From Deltaproteobacteria bacterium (lineage in GTDB: Bacteria; Desulfobacterota; Syntrophia; Syntrophales; Fen-1087), in contig JAPLJM010000194.1 of assembly GCA_026388595.1 (NCBI GenBank), positions 1 to 17,530 on the forward strand: a stretch of DNA of 17,530 bases, in the 5' to 3' direction. The translations under genes were made by a program, and so were the position numbers. The notes beneath the pieces are model-generated. The model had not been told where the DNA came from. It worked only from the letters and a program-made list of their open reading frames with translations, and did no database searches. This document shows positions 1-6,304 of the stretch, piece after piece (the stretch's first letter is position 1; every line of letters starts with the position of its first letter).

Positions 1-137
1 GCAAACCTTAAGAGAGATGAAGCGGGCTGCATAGGGGAAATCACCCCGGAAACCCTTTCTCATCCACATTTATCTTCAGTTGTCAAAGAACAGAACGACA
101 AGAACCTTTTAAATATCCTATTTTTCAGGATGAACTA
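1..137. other. Non-coding left edge upstream of rsmI
   Basis: No convincing coding frame is seen here. The right end supplies the ribosome binding site of rsmI (AGGA at 127-130, 7 nt before its ATG). On the minus strand, positions 80-92 read TGTTCTTTGACAA, which resembles the boxA of rRNA leaders. The stretch may therefore be the leader of a divergent transcript running off the left edge. No 16S rRNA start is visible in the window. Confidence 0.5.
80..92 (-). promoter_or_regulatory. boxA-like rRNA antitermination motif
   Basis: The minus strand reads TGTTCTTTGACAA followed by CTGAAGATAAATGTGG. The known E. coli rrn leader boxA is TGCTCTTTAACAA, so 11 of 13 positions agree. In rRNA leaders, boxA RNA binds NusB/NusE and prevents Rho-dependent termination. 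If real, an rRNA operon starts just left of this window and runs away from rsmI. A weak promoter-like pair on the same strand (TTGACT at 157-162 and TTAGTT at 133-138, 18 nt apart) lies upstream. A short motif like this can occur by chance. Confidence 0.33.
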
Positions 138-986
138 ATGAATACAGAACAAATGAGTCAAGCAGGAACATTGTATATTGTCGCAACGCCGATCGGCAAC
201 CTGGAGGACATAACGCTCAGGGCCATCAGGATTCTCAAAGACGTCGGCCTGATTGCAGCGGAAGATACCCGGCATACCCGGCAACTGTTGAATGCCTATG
301 AAATCCTTACGCCCCTGATCAGCCTGCATGAACATAATGAGGAAAAAAGAAGCCAGTCCCTGATCTTAAAGATGATGGAAGGCCTGTCCATCGCACATGT
401 GTCCGATGCGGGAACGCCGGGGCTCTCCGATCCCGGGTTCCGCCTGATCCGTGCAGCCATTGCCCATGACATCCCCGTCGTGCCCATTCCGGGGGTTTCA
501 GCGGCCATCACCGCCCTCAGCGCTTCCGGCCTGCCCATGAACCGCTTTCTTTTTCAGGGATTCCTGTCAGGGAAGGCCGCCAGACGGCGGCAACAACTTA
601 CGGAGTTGGCAGGGGAGAAAGGGACATTGGTCTTGTACGAATCCCCCAACCGTTTGCTTTCCGCCCTCCGTGATGTTTATGATCTGATGGGAAATCGAGA
701 CGTGGTGATTTGCCGGGAACTCACCAAGGTTTATGAGTCTTTTATCAGAGGACCGGTGCAAGCGGTCATCCGGACTCTGGAGGGCCAGCGGATCAAAGGC
801 GAAGTAACATTAGTGATTTCCGGATGTCCGCAAGCGAAACCGGAATGTTCGGATGCAGAACTTCTCCAGCGCTTTAATGAGTTACAGCAGCATCATTTGC
901 TTTCCCATCGGGATTGTGCGGATCGCATTGCTGCAGAAACGGGTGTGCCGAGAAGCCGGATCTATAAGTTGACGGTCACAGGGTGA
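138..986 (+). CDS. rsmI: 16S rRNA (cytidine1402-2'-O)-methyltransferase RsmI
   Basis: RsmI uses S-adenosylmethionine to 2'-O-methylate C1402 in the decoding centre of 16S rRNA; it belongs to the tetrapyrrole-methylase-fold (SAM-dependent) family. The 282-residue length is normal for the family. Visible hallmarks are YIVATPIGNL at residues 13-22, AEDTRHT at 41-47, SDAGTPG at 89-95, PIPGVSA at 116-122 and LYESPNR near 171-177. The ATG at 138 has AGGA 7 nt upstream; an in-frame ATG at 153 is a less likely alternative. The gene heads a run of same-strand genes reaching pgsA. A possible 17-codon ORF begins 4 nt after its stop. Identification is firm. Confidence 0.96.
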   Translation: MNTEQMSQAGTLYIVATPIGNLEDITLRAIRILKDVGLIAAEDTRHTRQLLNAYEILTPLISLHEHNEEKRSQSLILKMMEGLSIAHVSDAGTPGLSDPGFRLIRAAIAHDIPVVPIPGVSAAITALSASGLPMNRFLFQGFLSGKAARRRQQLTELAGEKGTLVLYESPNRLLSALRDVYDLMGNRDVVICRELTKVYESFIRGPVQAVIRTLEGQRIKGEVTLVISGCPQAKPECSDAELLQRFNELQQHHLLSHRDCADRIAAETGVPRSRIYKLTVTG

Positions 987-990
987 CACG

Positions 991-1044
991 ATGAACTGCT
1001 TGAACTGTTCCTGGAGTTGTGGTAGCATGCACGGCGGATGGTAA
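991..1044 (+). CDS. Possible 17-residue cysteine-rich mini-protein
   Basis: This short ORF starts 4 nt after the rsmI stop and encodes MNCLNCSWSCGSMHGGW. It has a C-x2-C-x3-C arrangement with two tryptophans and a histidine, which could bind a metal. The sequence AGGGTGA overlapping the rsmI stop (979-985) would be a usable ribosome binding site 5 nt from the ATG. An ORF this short is expected by chance, and I know no family it matches. It could also be part of the untranslated leader of the next gene. Confidence 0.22.
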   Translation: MNCLNCSWSCGSMHGGW

Positions 1045-1095
1045 AGGACCCAGATAAAAACAGGCTTGAACTCATTTCCAGAAGGAGGTTCTCCG

Positions 1096-1413
1096 GTGGC
1101 AGACGGACAGCACATGGCGGCCAGTGATCCCGAGTCTTACTGGCGGCCCCTCAGGCCGGGTGAAACGGTTTATGTACTGCAGGATCTTGTCCAGGGGCCG
1201 GTGGTTCCGCAGGATGTATCCCCTGTGATGACTGGACAAGAAACGCGAATGATTTCAGATACGGCGGAGAGAGTCGCCAGGGAACAGGTAGCAGAAATTG
1301 TCGAAAGAATCATCTCTGAGAAAACGGAAAAAATAGTCAGGGACCTGGCGCCGGAAATTGTCGAAAGGGTCATCCGAGAAGAAATAGAGAAACTCAAGCG
1401 GGCAAACCAATAA
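1096..1413 (+). CDS. Small hypothetical protein with helical tandem repeat
   Basis: The preferred start is GTG at 1096, because AAGGAGG (1082-1088) lies 7 nt upstream; a TTG at 1066 is in frame but lacks such a site. This gives 105 residues. The N-terminal half is proline and glycine rich (RPLRPGETVYVLQDL, then GPVVPQDVSPV). The C-terminal half, from about residue 57, is charged and probably helical. It contains two tandem 20-residue units that share EIVER followed by I and a closing EK, ending in IREEIEKLKR. Similar Glu/Arg/Val-rich helices occur at the ends of some deltaproteobacterial regulators, but I cannot assign a family. No signal peptide is seen, so it is probably cytoplasmic. It sits between rsmI and an envelope lipoprotein gene. 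Confidence 0.72.
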   Translation: MADGQHMAASDPESYWRPLRPGETVYVLQDLVQGPVVPQDVSPVMTGQETRMISDTAERVAREQVAEIVERIISEKTEKIVRDLAPEIVERVIREEIEKLKRANQ

Positions 1414-1466
1414 AAATCCGAACGGTCCAGCAGCACGGGCTTTTCGGATATCGGCTAGGAGGAGGA

Positions 1467-2063
1467 ATGATTCGCAGGCTCCAGTGCATTGCCATATTAT
1501 TCATCATGATGACCATGATGACGGGGTGTGGGTTCCGGACAAAGCCCGCATCGATCCCCGGTTATGCCGAGAAGGGCATCCGATTGATCGCCGTGATGCC
1601 GGTGAAATGGAAAACGGCTGATCCGAAATTGGCGCAACTCATGCGTGAGAAGGTTCTGGAAACCCTTTATTTCAAAGGCTATCCAAAGATTCCCTTCGAA
1701 GTTATCGATAACAAGATCGCGAAAGTCTATGATAAGGTTGCCGATAGCGGAGCCGATATTCCACCCCAGTCTCTCCGCTCGCTCCTGTCCATTGATGCAG
1801 TTCTTTATGTGAATTTGATTGAATGCAGAACAGCCACCACCCTTCTTTATGCGGCCACGATCGTATCGGCTAATTTTGAACTGCGTAACGGAAAAACCGG
1901 CGAAACGCTCTGGAAAGCTCAACCTCAGAATGTGGAAAGAAGCTTTGATGTGACCAAACAGCGCCTGGAGCGGAGCGTTCACCAGGTGTTGGAACCGGCC
2001 ATCCAGGACTTGGTGGAGAAAGCCCTGCAGGGCCTGCCTGATGGCCCGGATGCCGTGAAATAG
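1467..2063 (+). CDS. GNA1162-like (DUF799-type) outer-membrane lipoprotein
   Basis: This is a predicted lipoprotein of 198 residues. Two arginines near the N-terminus are followed by a hydrophobic stretch (residues 7-19) and a lipobox-like MTGC with Cys21 as the lipidation site. The mature part begins with a strand and PVKW-type segment (residues 39-49). Later come SIDAVLYVNLIE and a GKTGETLWKAQ segment. This layout is that of the GNA1162/DUF799 family, which resembles the N-terminal domain of TolB and CsgG-type proteins. The molecular role of the family is poorly known; an assembly or structural role at the outer membrane is inference. AGGAGG (1457-1462) lies 4 nt before the ATG. The stop is 23 nt from the start of the FecR-domain gene, so the two are probably cotranscribed and may work together. 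Confidence 0.82.
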   Translation: MIRRLQCIAILFIMMTMMTGCGFRTKPASIPGYAEKGIRLIAVMPVKWKTADPKLAQLMREKVLETLYFKGYPKIPFEVIDNKIAKVYDKVADSGADIPPQSLRSLLSIDAVLYVNLIECRTATTLLYAATIVSANFELRNGKTGETLWKAQPQNVERSFDVTKQRLERSVHQVLEPAIQDLVEKALQGLPDGPDAVK

Positions 2064-2086
2064 TGAACGAAGAAGGAGGCAAGGCC

Positions 2087-2866
2087 ATGAAACAAATCAC
2101 TTATTATATTGTTGCGTTACTTTTGTGTTTTATGTTGACTGGCGTTGACCCGGCCCATGCCGCCAGAAAGGCGTCCACCTTAAAAGTCGGTAAAGGCGGC
2201 GCAAAGGTGAGCATGCTGGAAGGTTCTGCCGAGGTCTTGCCCGATGGAAAGAAAGAGTGGCGCAACCTCAAACTGCGGGACGCGCTTTTGGGGGGCGATG
2301 AAGTCCGTACCGGATTGGCGTCTCGGCTTGAACTTTCGCTTCCAGGCAATTCGAACGTGCGGTTTGCTGACAATACGCGCTTTAAAATCCTTCAGTTGGC
2401 CACCAGTGATGATGTGAGCCAAGAGAGTGTCAAGGTACATGTGTCGCTTGGCAGGAGCTGGGCCAATGTGTCCAATATGGTTGGCGGCAAGAAAAAGGGT
2501 TTTGAATTATCCTGCGAGAACGCGGTGGCCGGTGTCAGGGGGACCATTTACCGGATGAATGTCAACGAGGATAAATCCGCACTGGTCCGGGTTTATGATG
2601 GTGAAGTCTATGTCAAGGGAGGTGGAGAAAAGATTACGGAAGCCCCGAAACTAACCGGAGCTCCTCAGAAAATTGCCGGTCCCAAAAAAATTGAGGGACC
2701 ACGGAAAATCGGCATGGAGGAATGGACCTTTATTATTAAATCCATGCAGCAGATCGTGATCAAAGGGGACGGCATTGCCGAAACACCGAGGGATTTCACG
2801 GAAGCGGAAGACAAGGATCCCTGGGTCGACTGGAATAAAGAAAGAGATGGGTCGAAAGAAAGATAA
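2087..2866 (+). CDS. Secreted FecR-domain protein
   Basis: The start is placed at ATG 2087, since GAAGGAGG (2072-2079) lies 7 nt upstream and the protein then opens with a clean signal peptide (MKQITYYIVALLLCF..., probable cleavage after DPAHA, residue 25). The mature protein is therefore periplasmic or exported. A FecR domain covers roughly residues 33-178. Its typical core is visible as LSCENAVAGVRGTIYRM (141-157) and VRVYDGEVYV (167-176). A proline/lysine linker follows with three near repeats (PQKIAG, PKKIEG, PRKIG; 193-209), then EEWTFIIKSMQQIVI and an acidic tail. Classical FecR proteins are membrane anti-sigma regulators, but this one lacks a cytoplasmic domain and no sigma factor is adjacent. 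The domain more likely serves as a binding or structural module. It pairs with the upstream GNA1162-type lipoprotein gene. Confidence 0.86.
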   Translation: MKQITYYIVALLLCFMLTGVDPAHAARKASTLKVGKGGAKVSMLEGSAEVLPDGKKEWRNLKLRDALLGGDEVRTGLASRLELSLPGNSNVRFADNTRFKILQLATSDDVSQESVKVHVSLGRSWANVSNMVGGKKKGFELSCENAVAGVRGTIYRMNVNEDKSALVRVYDGEVYVKGGGEKITEAPKLTGAPQKIAGPKKIEGPRKIGMEEWTFIIKSMQQIVIKGDGIAETPRDFTEAEDKDPWVDWNKERDGSKER

Positions 2867-2881
2867 GGTAGCCATTCATAA

Positions 2882-3421
2882 ATGAACATCCCGAACTTTC
2901 TGACGCTGCTTAGGATTGTCCTTGTTCCGCTCCTGGTGATCTTACTGATCAACAAGGCCTTTTTAAAGGCGTTGGTTCTTTTTACATGCCTCGGTTTGAC
3001 CGACGCCCTGGATGGATTTCTGGCACGGGTTCTGAATCAGCAGACTATTTTGGGTTCCTACCTGGATCCTATAGCGGACAAAGTGCTGGTTACAAGCTGT
3101 TTCCTGGCCCTTGCCATTTTAAAGGTCATCCCCGGCTGGTTGGCCGTGGTTGTTATCAGCAGGGATGTGATGATTCTTCTGGGCATTTCCATTCTTTCCT
3201 TCATGGACATTCCCTTCAAAATACAACCCCTCTTCATGAGCAAGATCACCACCACGCTTCAGATCGCCGCTGTTTTTTTTGCCCTTTTCTTCAAAGCCTT
3301 GCCTCATCCGGTCATCGATGACGTCTGGCTCTTGCTGCTTTACTGGCTGACTGCCGGTTTTACGATTCTGACAGGATATCAATATGTGGTCAGGGGAGTT
3401 AAGTTAATCAACCCCACCTGA
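2882..3421 (+). CDS. pgsA: CDP-diacylglycerol-glycerol-3-phosphate 3-phosphatidyltransferase
   Basis: PgsA is an integral inner-membrane enzyme making phosphatidylglycerophosphate from CDP-diacylglycerol and glycerol-3-phosphate, the committed step to phosphatidylglycerol and cardiolipin. The full CDP-alcohol phosphotransferase signature, DG-x2-AR-x8-G-x3-D-x3-D, is intact: D44-G45, A48-R49, G58, D62 and D66. The 179-residue length and several hydrophobic segments fit the family. A related CDP-alcohol transferase cannot be excluded, but the MNIPNFLTLLRI opening is typical of PgsA. The ATG at 2882 has only a weak AAGG upstream, overlapping the FecR-gene stop. The gene lies 15 nt after that stop, so translation may be coupled. 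Confidence 0.9.
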   Translation: MNIPNFLTLLRIVLVPLLVILLINKAFLKALVLFTCLGLTDALDGFLARVLNQQTILGSYLDPIADKVLVTSCFLALAILKVIPGWLAVVVISRDVMILLGISILSFMDIPFKIQPLFMSKITTTLQIAAVFFALFFKALPHPVIDDVWLLLLYWLTAGFTILTGYQYVVRGVKLINPT

Positions 3422-3457
3422 AAACGCTGTAGCGGGATAAAAAAAGTGATATTTGTC

Positions 3458-3486
3458 TTGACATAACAGCATTTTCTTGATAGAAA
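3458..3486 (+). promoter_or_regulatory. Sigma-70-type promoter of tRNA-Val
   Basis: A perfect -35 box TTGACA (3458-3463) is followed after 17 nt by TAGAAA (3481-3486), a fair -10 box. Transcription would begin near 3493, about 24 nt before the mature tRNA-Val. No other good promoter is seen between the tRNA and thrS, so this promoter may also feed the translation operon. Confidence 0.6.
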
Positions 3487-3516
3487 AGCCGCCTTTCCAG
3501 GGGTAGATTCACATGT

Positions 3517-3591
3517 AGGCACGTAGCTCAGGGGGAGAGCGCCATCCTGACGCGGTGGATGTCCAGGGTTCAAATCCCTGCGTGCCTACCA
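3517..3591 (+). tRNA. tRNA-Val (anticodon GAC)
   Basis: The 75-nt sequence folds into a full cloverleaf. The acceptor stem AGGCACG pairs perfectly with CGTGCCT. The D stem is GCTC/GAGC and the anticodon stem CCATC/GGTGG (one G-U pair). The seven-nt loop CTGACGC carries anticodon GAC at 3549-3551. The T stem is CAGGG/CCCTG with loop TTCAAAT. The discriminator base is A and CCA is encoded in the gene (3589-3591). Anticodon GAC reads the valine codons GUC and GUU. It lies between pgsA and thrS with its own promoter. Confidence 0.96.
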
Positions 3592-3635
3592 TTTTTTATT
3601 CCGGATTGAGCATCATCCAGGCGACGGCGAGCTAA

Positions 3636-3673
3636 GGGCATCAGCAACGGCAAGGCGATGGTGCCCTTTCTTT
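3636..3673 (+). terminator. Terminator or attenuator hairpin upstream of thrS
   Basis: GGGCATC (3636-3642) pairs with GGTGCCC (3660-3666), a 7-bp stem with one G-U pair and a 17-nt loop, followed by TTTCTTT (3667-3673). It could simply end the tRNA-Val transcript. An upstream segment, GCATCATC (3610-3617), can pair with GATGGTGC (3657-3664). That pairing would exclude the terminator arm, as in a transcription attenuator. No T-box consensus was seen. Confidence 0.5.
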
Positions 3674-3706
3674 ACATGAGGCGGAGACTTAAATTCACTG
3701 GAAATG

Positions 3707-3727
3707 CGGCTGAATGCCGGTTTTTTT
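3707..3727 (+). terminator. Second terminator-like hairpin before thrS
   Basis: CGGC (3707-3710) pairs with GCCG (3716-3719) around a TGAAT loop and is followed by G and seven T residues (3721-3727). The stem is only 4 bp, so this is weak as a terminator. Its place 22 nt before the thrS ATG suggests control of thrS rather than simple termination. It also overlaps the longer in-frame thrS extension from 3704, which argues for the shorter protein. Confidence 0.33.
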
Positions 3728-3748
3728 ATAAGTTTATCGGATTTTATT

Positions 3749-5665
3749 ATGAATGAAATCAAAATAGTGTTGCCCGATGGTTCTGAACGGATATATCCGG
3801 CAGGAATCCCCGTTCAGGAGATTATCCAATCCTGGAACCCGGGACTGCTTTCATCAGCGGTTGCCGCCAAAATCAACCAGACAACCGTCGATTTGAGCTA
3901 TCCCGTGCAGACCGATGGGGTGTTGTCCCTCATCGATATCCAGTCGAAGGAGGGACTTCCCATCCTCCGGCACAGCATTTCCCATGTCATGGCCCACGCT
4001 GTTCAGGATATTTTTCAGGATGTTCAAGTCAGCATCGGTCCATCCATCGAAGATGGATTTTATTATGATTTTGAGTATGCTGAGACTTTCACGCCGGAAG
4101 ATCTGGAAAAGATTGAAAAGCGGATGTCCGAAATCGCGGCGGCCAATTATCCTTTCAGCCGGCAGGACGTGTTGCGCGAAGAGGCGATTACCCTGTTCAA
4201 AAGCAAGGGTGAATTCTACAAAGTTGAACTGTTGAATGATTTGCCGGAGGATGTCAAAACGGTAAGCCTGTATACACAAGGCGCCTACGTGGATCTGTGC
4301 CGGGGGCCGCATATCCCCGCGACCGGAATGATCAAAGCCTTCAAGTTGTTGAACGTGGCCGGCGCTTACTGGCGTGGCGACGAAAAAAATAAAATGCTTC
4401 AGCGCATTTACGGGACGGGCTTTGCCACGGCAGAGCAGCTGGCCGAGCATCTCAACATGATCGAAGAGGCGAAAAAGCGCGACCATCGCCGCCTGGGCCG
4501 GGAACTGGATCTTTTCCAGACGAACGATGAAGCGGGGCCGGGGCTGATTATTTTCCATCCCAAGGGGATGCTGCTGCGTTATCTCATCGAAGAGTGGGAA
4601 CGAAAAGAACACCTGAAGCGCGGCTACGATATGGTCATGGGACCCCAGATTCTCAAGGCAGATCTCTGGAAGAAATCGGGCCATTACGAGCACTACCGGG
4701 AAAATATGTACTATACCATGGTGGAAGACCAGGAATACGGCATCAAGCCCATGAACTGCCTTTCTCATATGCTCATCTATAAGTCGAAGATCCGCAGTTA
4801 CCGGGACCTGCCCCTGCGCTATTTTGAACTGGGCACTGTTCACCGGCACGAAAAAACGGGTGTCTTGCACGGCCTGATGCGGGCACGCCAGTTCACGCAG
4901 GATGATGCCCATATCCTCTGCACACCAGAACAGTTGAATGCCGAGATCCGCGCCATTGCCGATTTTGTCGCGTACGCTATGGAAATATTCGGATTTGAAT
5001 ATGAAGTGGAACTCAGTACCCGGCCCGCGAAATCCATCGGGTCCGACGCAGACTGGGAACTGGCGACTTCCGCCTTGGAGAACGCTCTTAAAGACAACCG
5101 GATGGTCTACGAGATTAATGAGGGCGACGGCGCTTTCTACGGTCCAAAGATCGATTTCAAACTGAAAGATGCACTGAAAAGAAAATGGCAGTGCGCCACC
5201 ATCCAGTGTGACTTCACCTTGCCGGAACGGTTCGATCTCAGCTACATCGGTCCTGACGGTGAAAAACACCGACCGGTCATGTTGCACCGAGTGATTCTGG
5301 GTGCCATCGAACGGTTCATGGGGGTCCTGATTGAACACCATGCCGGCGCCTTTCCCCTTTGGCTGTCGCCGGTACAGGCGATCCTGCTGTCCGTGACGGA
5401 TAAGCATATTCCTTACGGTGAGACAGTCTACCGACGGCTTGTCGATGCCGGTATCCGTGCGGAAAAAGGATTTGACAATGAAAAACTGGGTTTCAAAATT
5501 CGGCAGGCGCAGATGCAGAAAATTCCCTATATGCTGGTGATCGGTGACCGCGAAATGGAGGCGGGACACATCGCTCCGCGCCGGCGGGACGGGGAGAACC
5601 TCGGCGCCGTGACCGTGGATGACTTTATAGCTCTCGTAAAGGAGCAGTGCGCACAATATAAATAA
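3749..5665 (+). CDS. thrS: Threonine-tRNA ligase
   Basis: ThrRS charges tRNA-Thr in the cytoplasm and edits mischarged Ser-tRNA-Thr. The 638-residue protein has the usual order. A TGS domain (1-62) opens with the typical IVLPDGS. The editing domain has HSISH (H75, H79) and CRGPH (C184, H188). The class II core has the zinc ligands C337, H388 and H513, plus RYFELGTVHRHE (357-368). A C-terminal anticodon-binding domain follows. The start is placed at ATG 3749 because the TGS domain begins there; a 15-residue extension from 3704 would run through a hairpin. No clear ribosome binding site is seen. The motif normally read as NCPGH around the zinc cysteine is NCLSH here. The gene heads the translation operon and infC follows closely. 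Confidence 0.96.
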   Translation: MNEIKIVLPDGSERIYPAGIPVQEIIQSWNPGLLSSAVAAKINQTTVDLSYPVQTDGVLSLIDIQSKEGLPILRHSISHVMAHAVQDIFQDVQVSIGPSIEDGFYYDFEYAETFTPEDLEKIEKRMSEIAAANYPFSRQDVLREEAITLFKSKGEFYKVELLNDLPEDVKTVSLYTQGAYVDLCRGPHIPATGMIKAFKLLNVAGAYWRGDEKNKMLQRIYGTGFATAEQLAEHLNMIEEAKKRDHRRLGRELDLFQTNDEAGPGLIIFHPKGMLLRYLIEEWERKEHLKRGYDMVMGPQILKADLWKKSGHYEHYRENMYYTMVEDQEYGIKPMNCLSHMLIYKSKIRSYRDLPLRYFELGTVHRHEKTGVLHGLMRARQFTQDDAHILCTPEQLNAEIRAIADFVAYAMEIFGFEYEVELSTRPAKSIGSDADWELATSALENALKDNRMVYEINEGDGAFYGPKIDFKLKDALKRKWQCATIQCDFTLPERFDLSYIGPDGEKHRPVMLHRVILGAIERFMGVLIEHHAGAFPLWLSPVQAILLSVTDKHIPYGETVYRRLVDAGIRAEKGFDNEKLGFKIRQAQMQKIPYMLVIGDREMEAGHIAPRRRDGENLGAVTVDDFIALVKEQCAQYK

Positions 5666-5679
5666 CTTAAATTATTTGC

Positions 5680-5694
5680 AGGAGGTGACCCATA
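5680..5694 (+). promoter_or_regulatory. infC ribosome binding site and AUA start
   Basis: AGGAGGTGA (5680-5688) is a full match to the anti-Shine-Dalgarno tail of 16S rRNA. Six nt separate GGAGG from ATA at 5692. The TGA at 5686-5688 is in the infC frame, so translation must start after it. No ATG occurs in frame before the conserved domain. A second candidate is AAGGAG (5698-5703), 6 nt before ATT at 5710. Confidence 0.72.
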
Positions 5695-6201
5695 AGTAAG
5701 GAGTTAAAAATTAACCGGGAAATAAGGGCTGCCAGTGTCCGTGTGATTGATGCCGAAGGAAAGCAACTGGGTATTTTATCTTTATCTGACGCCTTGGCAG
5801 AAGCAGCAAAAGGGGGACTGGACCTGGTCGAAGTGGCGCCTACCTCGACGCCGCCGGTATGCCGAATTCTGGATTATGGAAAATTCCGCTACCAGCAGAG
5901 TAAAAAACTCCAGGATGCCAAAAAGAGTCAGACCACGATTCAAGTCAAGGAAATCCGGTTAAGACCCAAAACTGAGGCACATGACCTGCAGGTAAAAATT
6001 AAGCACATCAGAAAATTTCTTGATCAGCACGATAAGGTCAAAATAACCATGATGTTCCGGGGGCGCGAAATTGCCTATGCCGACATGGGGAAAAAGATCA
6101 TGGAAGACATCCGGGAGGCCTTGGCAGAGTTTTCCATTGTCGAGCAGCAACCGCGGCTGGAAGGTCGCAATATGATCATGATCCTGGCGCCGAAGAAATA
6201 A
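5692..6201 (+). CDS. infC: Translation initiation factor IF-3
   Basis: IF-3 binds the 30S subunit, prevents premature 50S joining and rejects initiation at non-canonical codons. The 169-residue protein runs (M)SKELKINREIRA, IDAEGKQLGIL and LVEVAP in the N-terminal domain. The linker is KSQTTIQVKEIRLRP, followed by MMFRGREIAYADMG in the C-terminal domain. The frame is closed by TGA at 5686-5688 and offers no ATG, so the start is non-canonical. ATA at 5692 is preferred, since it has a perfect Shine-Dalgarno site and yields an N-terminus like ISKDFIINEQIRA of Bacillus IF-3. ATT at 5710 and GTG at 5743 are alternatives; GTG would cut off conserved residues. The AUU start of E. coli infC is known to mediate autoregulation, so similar control is likely. 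Confidence 0.95.
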   Translation: MSKELKINREIRAASVRVIDAEGKQLGILSLSDALAEAAKGGLDLVEVAPTSTPPVCRILDYGKFRYQQSKKLQDAKKSQTTIQVKEIRLRPKTEAHDLQVKIKHIRKFLDQHDKVKITMMFRGREIAYADMGKKIMEDIREALAEFSIVEQQPRLEGRNMIMILAPKK

Positions 6202-6248
6202 ATTGTGAAGATATTCCCGCACAGGCAGAAAATTAGTTTGAGATTGAG

Positions 6249-6264
6249 TCCTGCTTTTGCAGGA
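6249..6264 (+). repeat. Palindrome in the infC-rpmI spacer
   Basis: TCCTGC-TTTT-GCAGGA is a perfect 6-bp hairpin in the 103-nt gap between infC and rpmI. With its flanks (AATGA after it) it resembles the dispersed short palindromes of the form ATTCC-N-GGAAT found in many proteobacterial genomes. It could equally be a leader structure through which L20 regulates rpmI-rplT. Only one copy lies in this window, so repeat status is not shown. Confidence 0.35.
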
Positions 6265-6304
6265 ATGAAGTATTCCGTAATTATTAAAAAAAGGGGAAAT
6301 TTCC

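Noticed and set aside
1416..1449. ATCCGAA/TTCGGAT inverted repeat between two genes
   Set aside because: Only 7 bp with a 20-nt loop and no T-run; likely chance.
3601..3748. T-box riboswitch upstream of thrS
   Set aside because: The terminator hairpin suggested it, but the conserved T-box sequence and a specifier loop were not found.
3854..5656. 600-codon open frame on the minus strand opposite thrS
   Set aside because: It is an exact shadow of thrS, shows no recognisable domain, has no sensible ribosome binding site and is explained by codon bias of the real gene.
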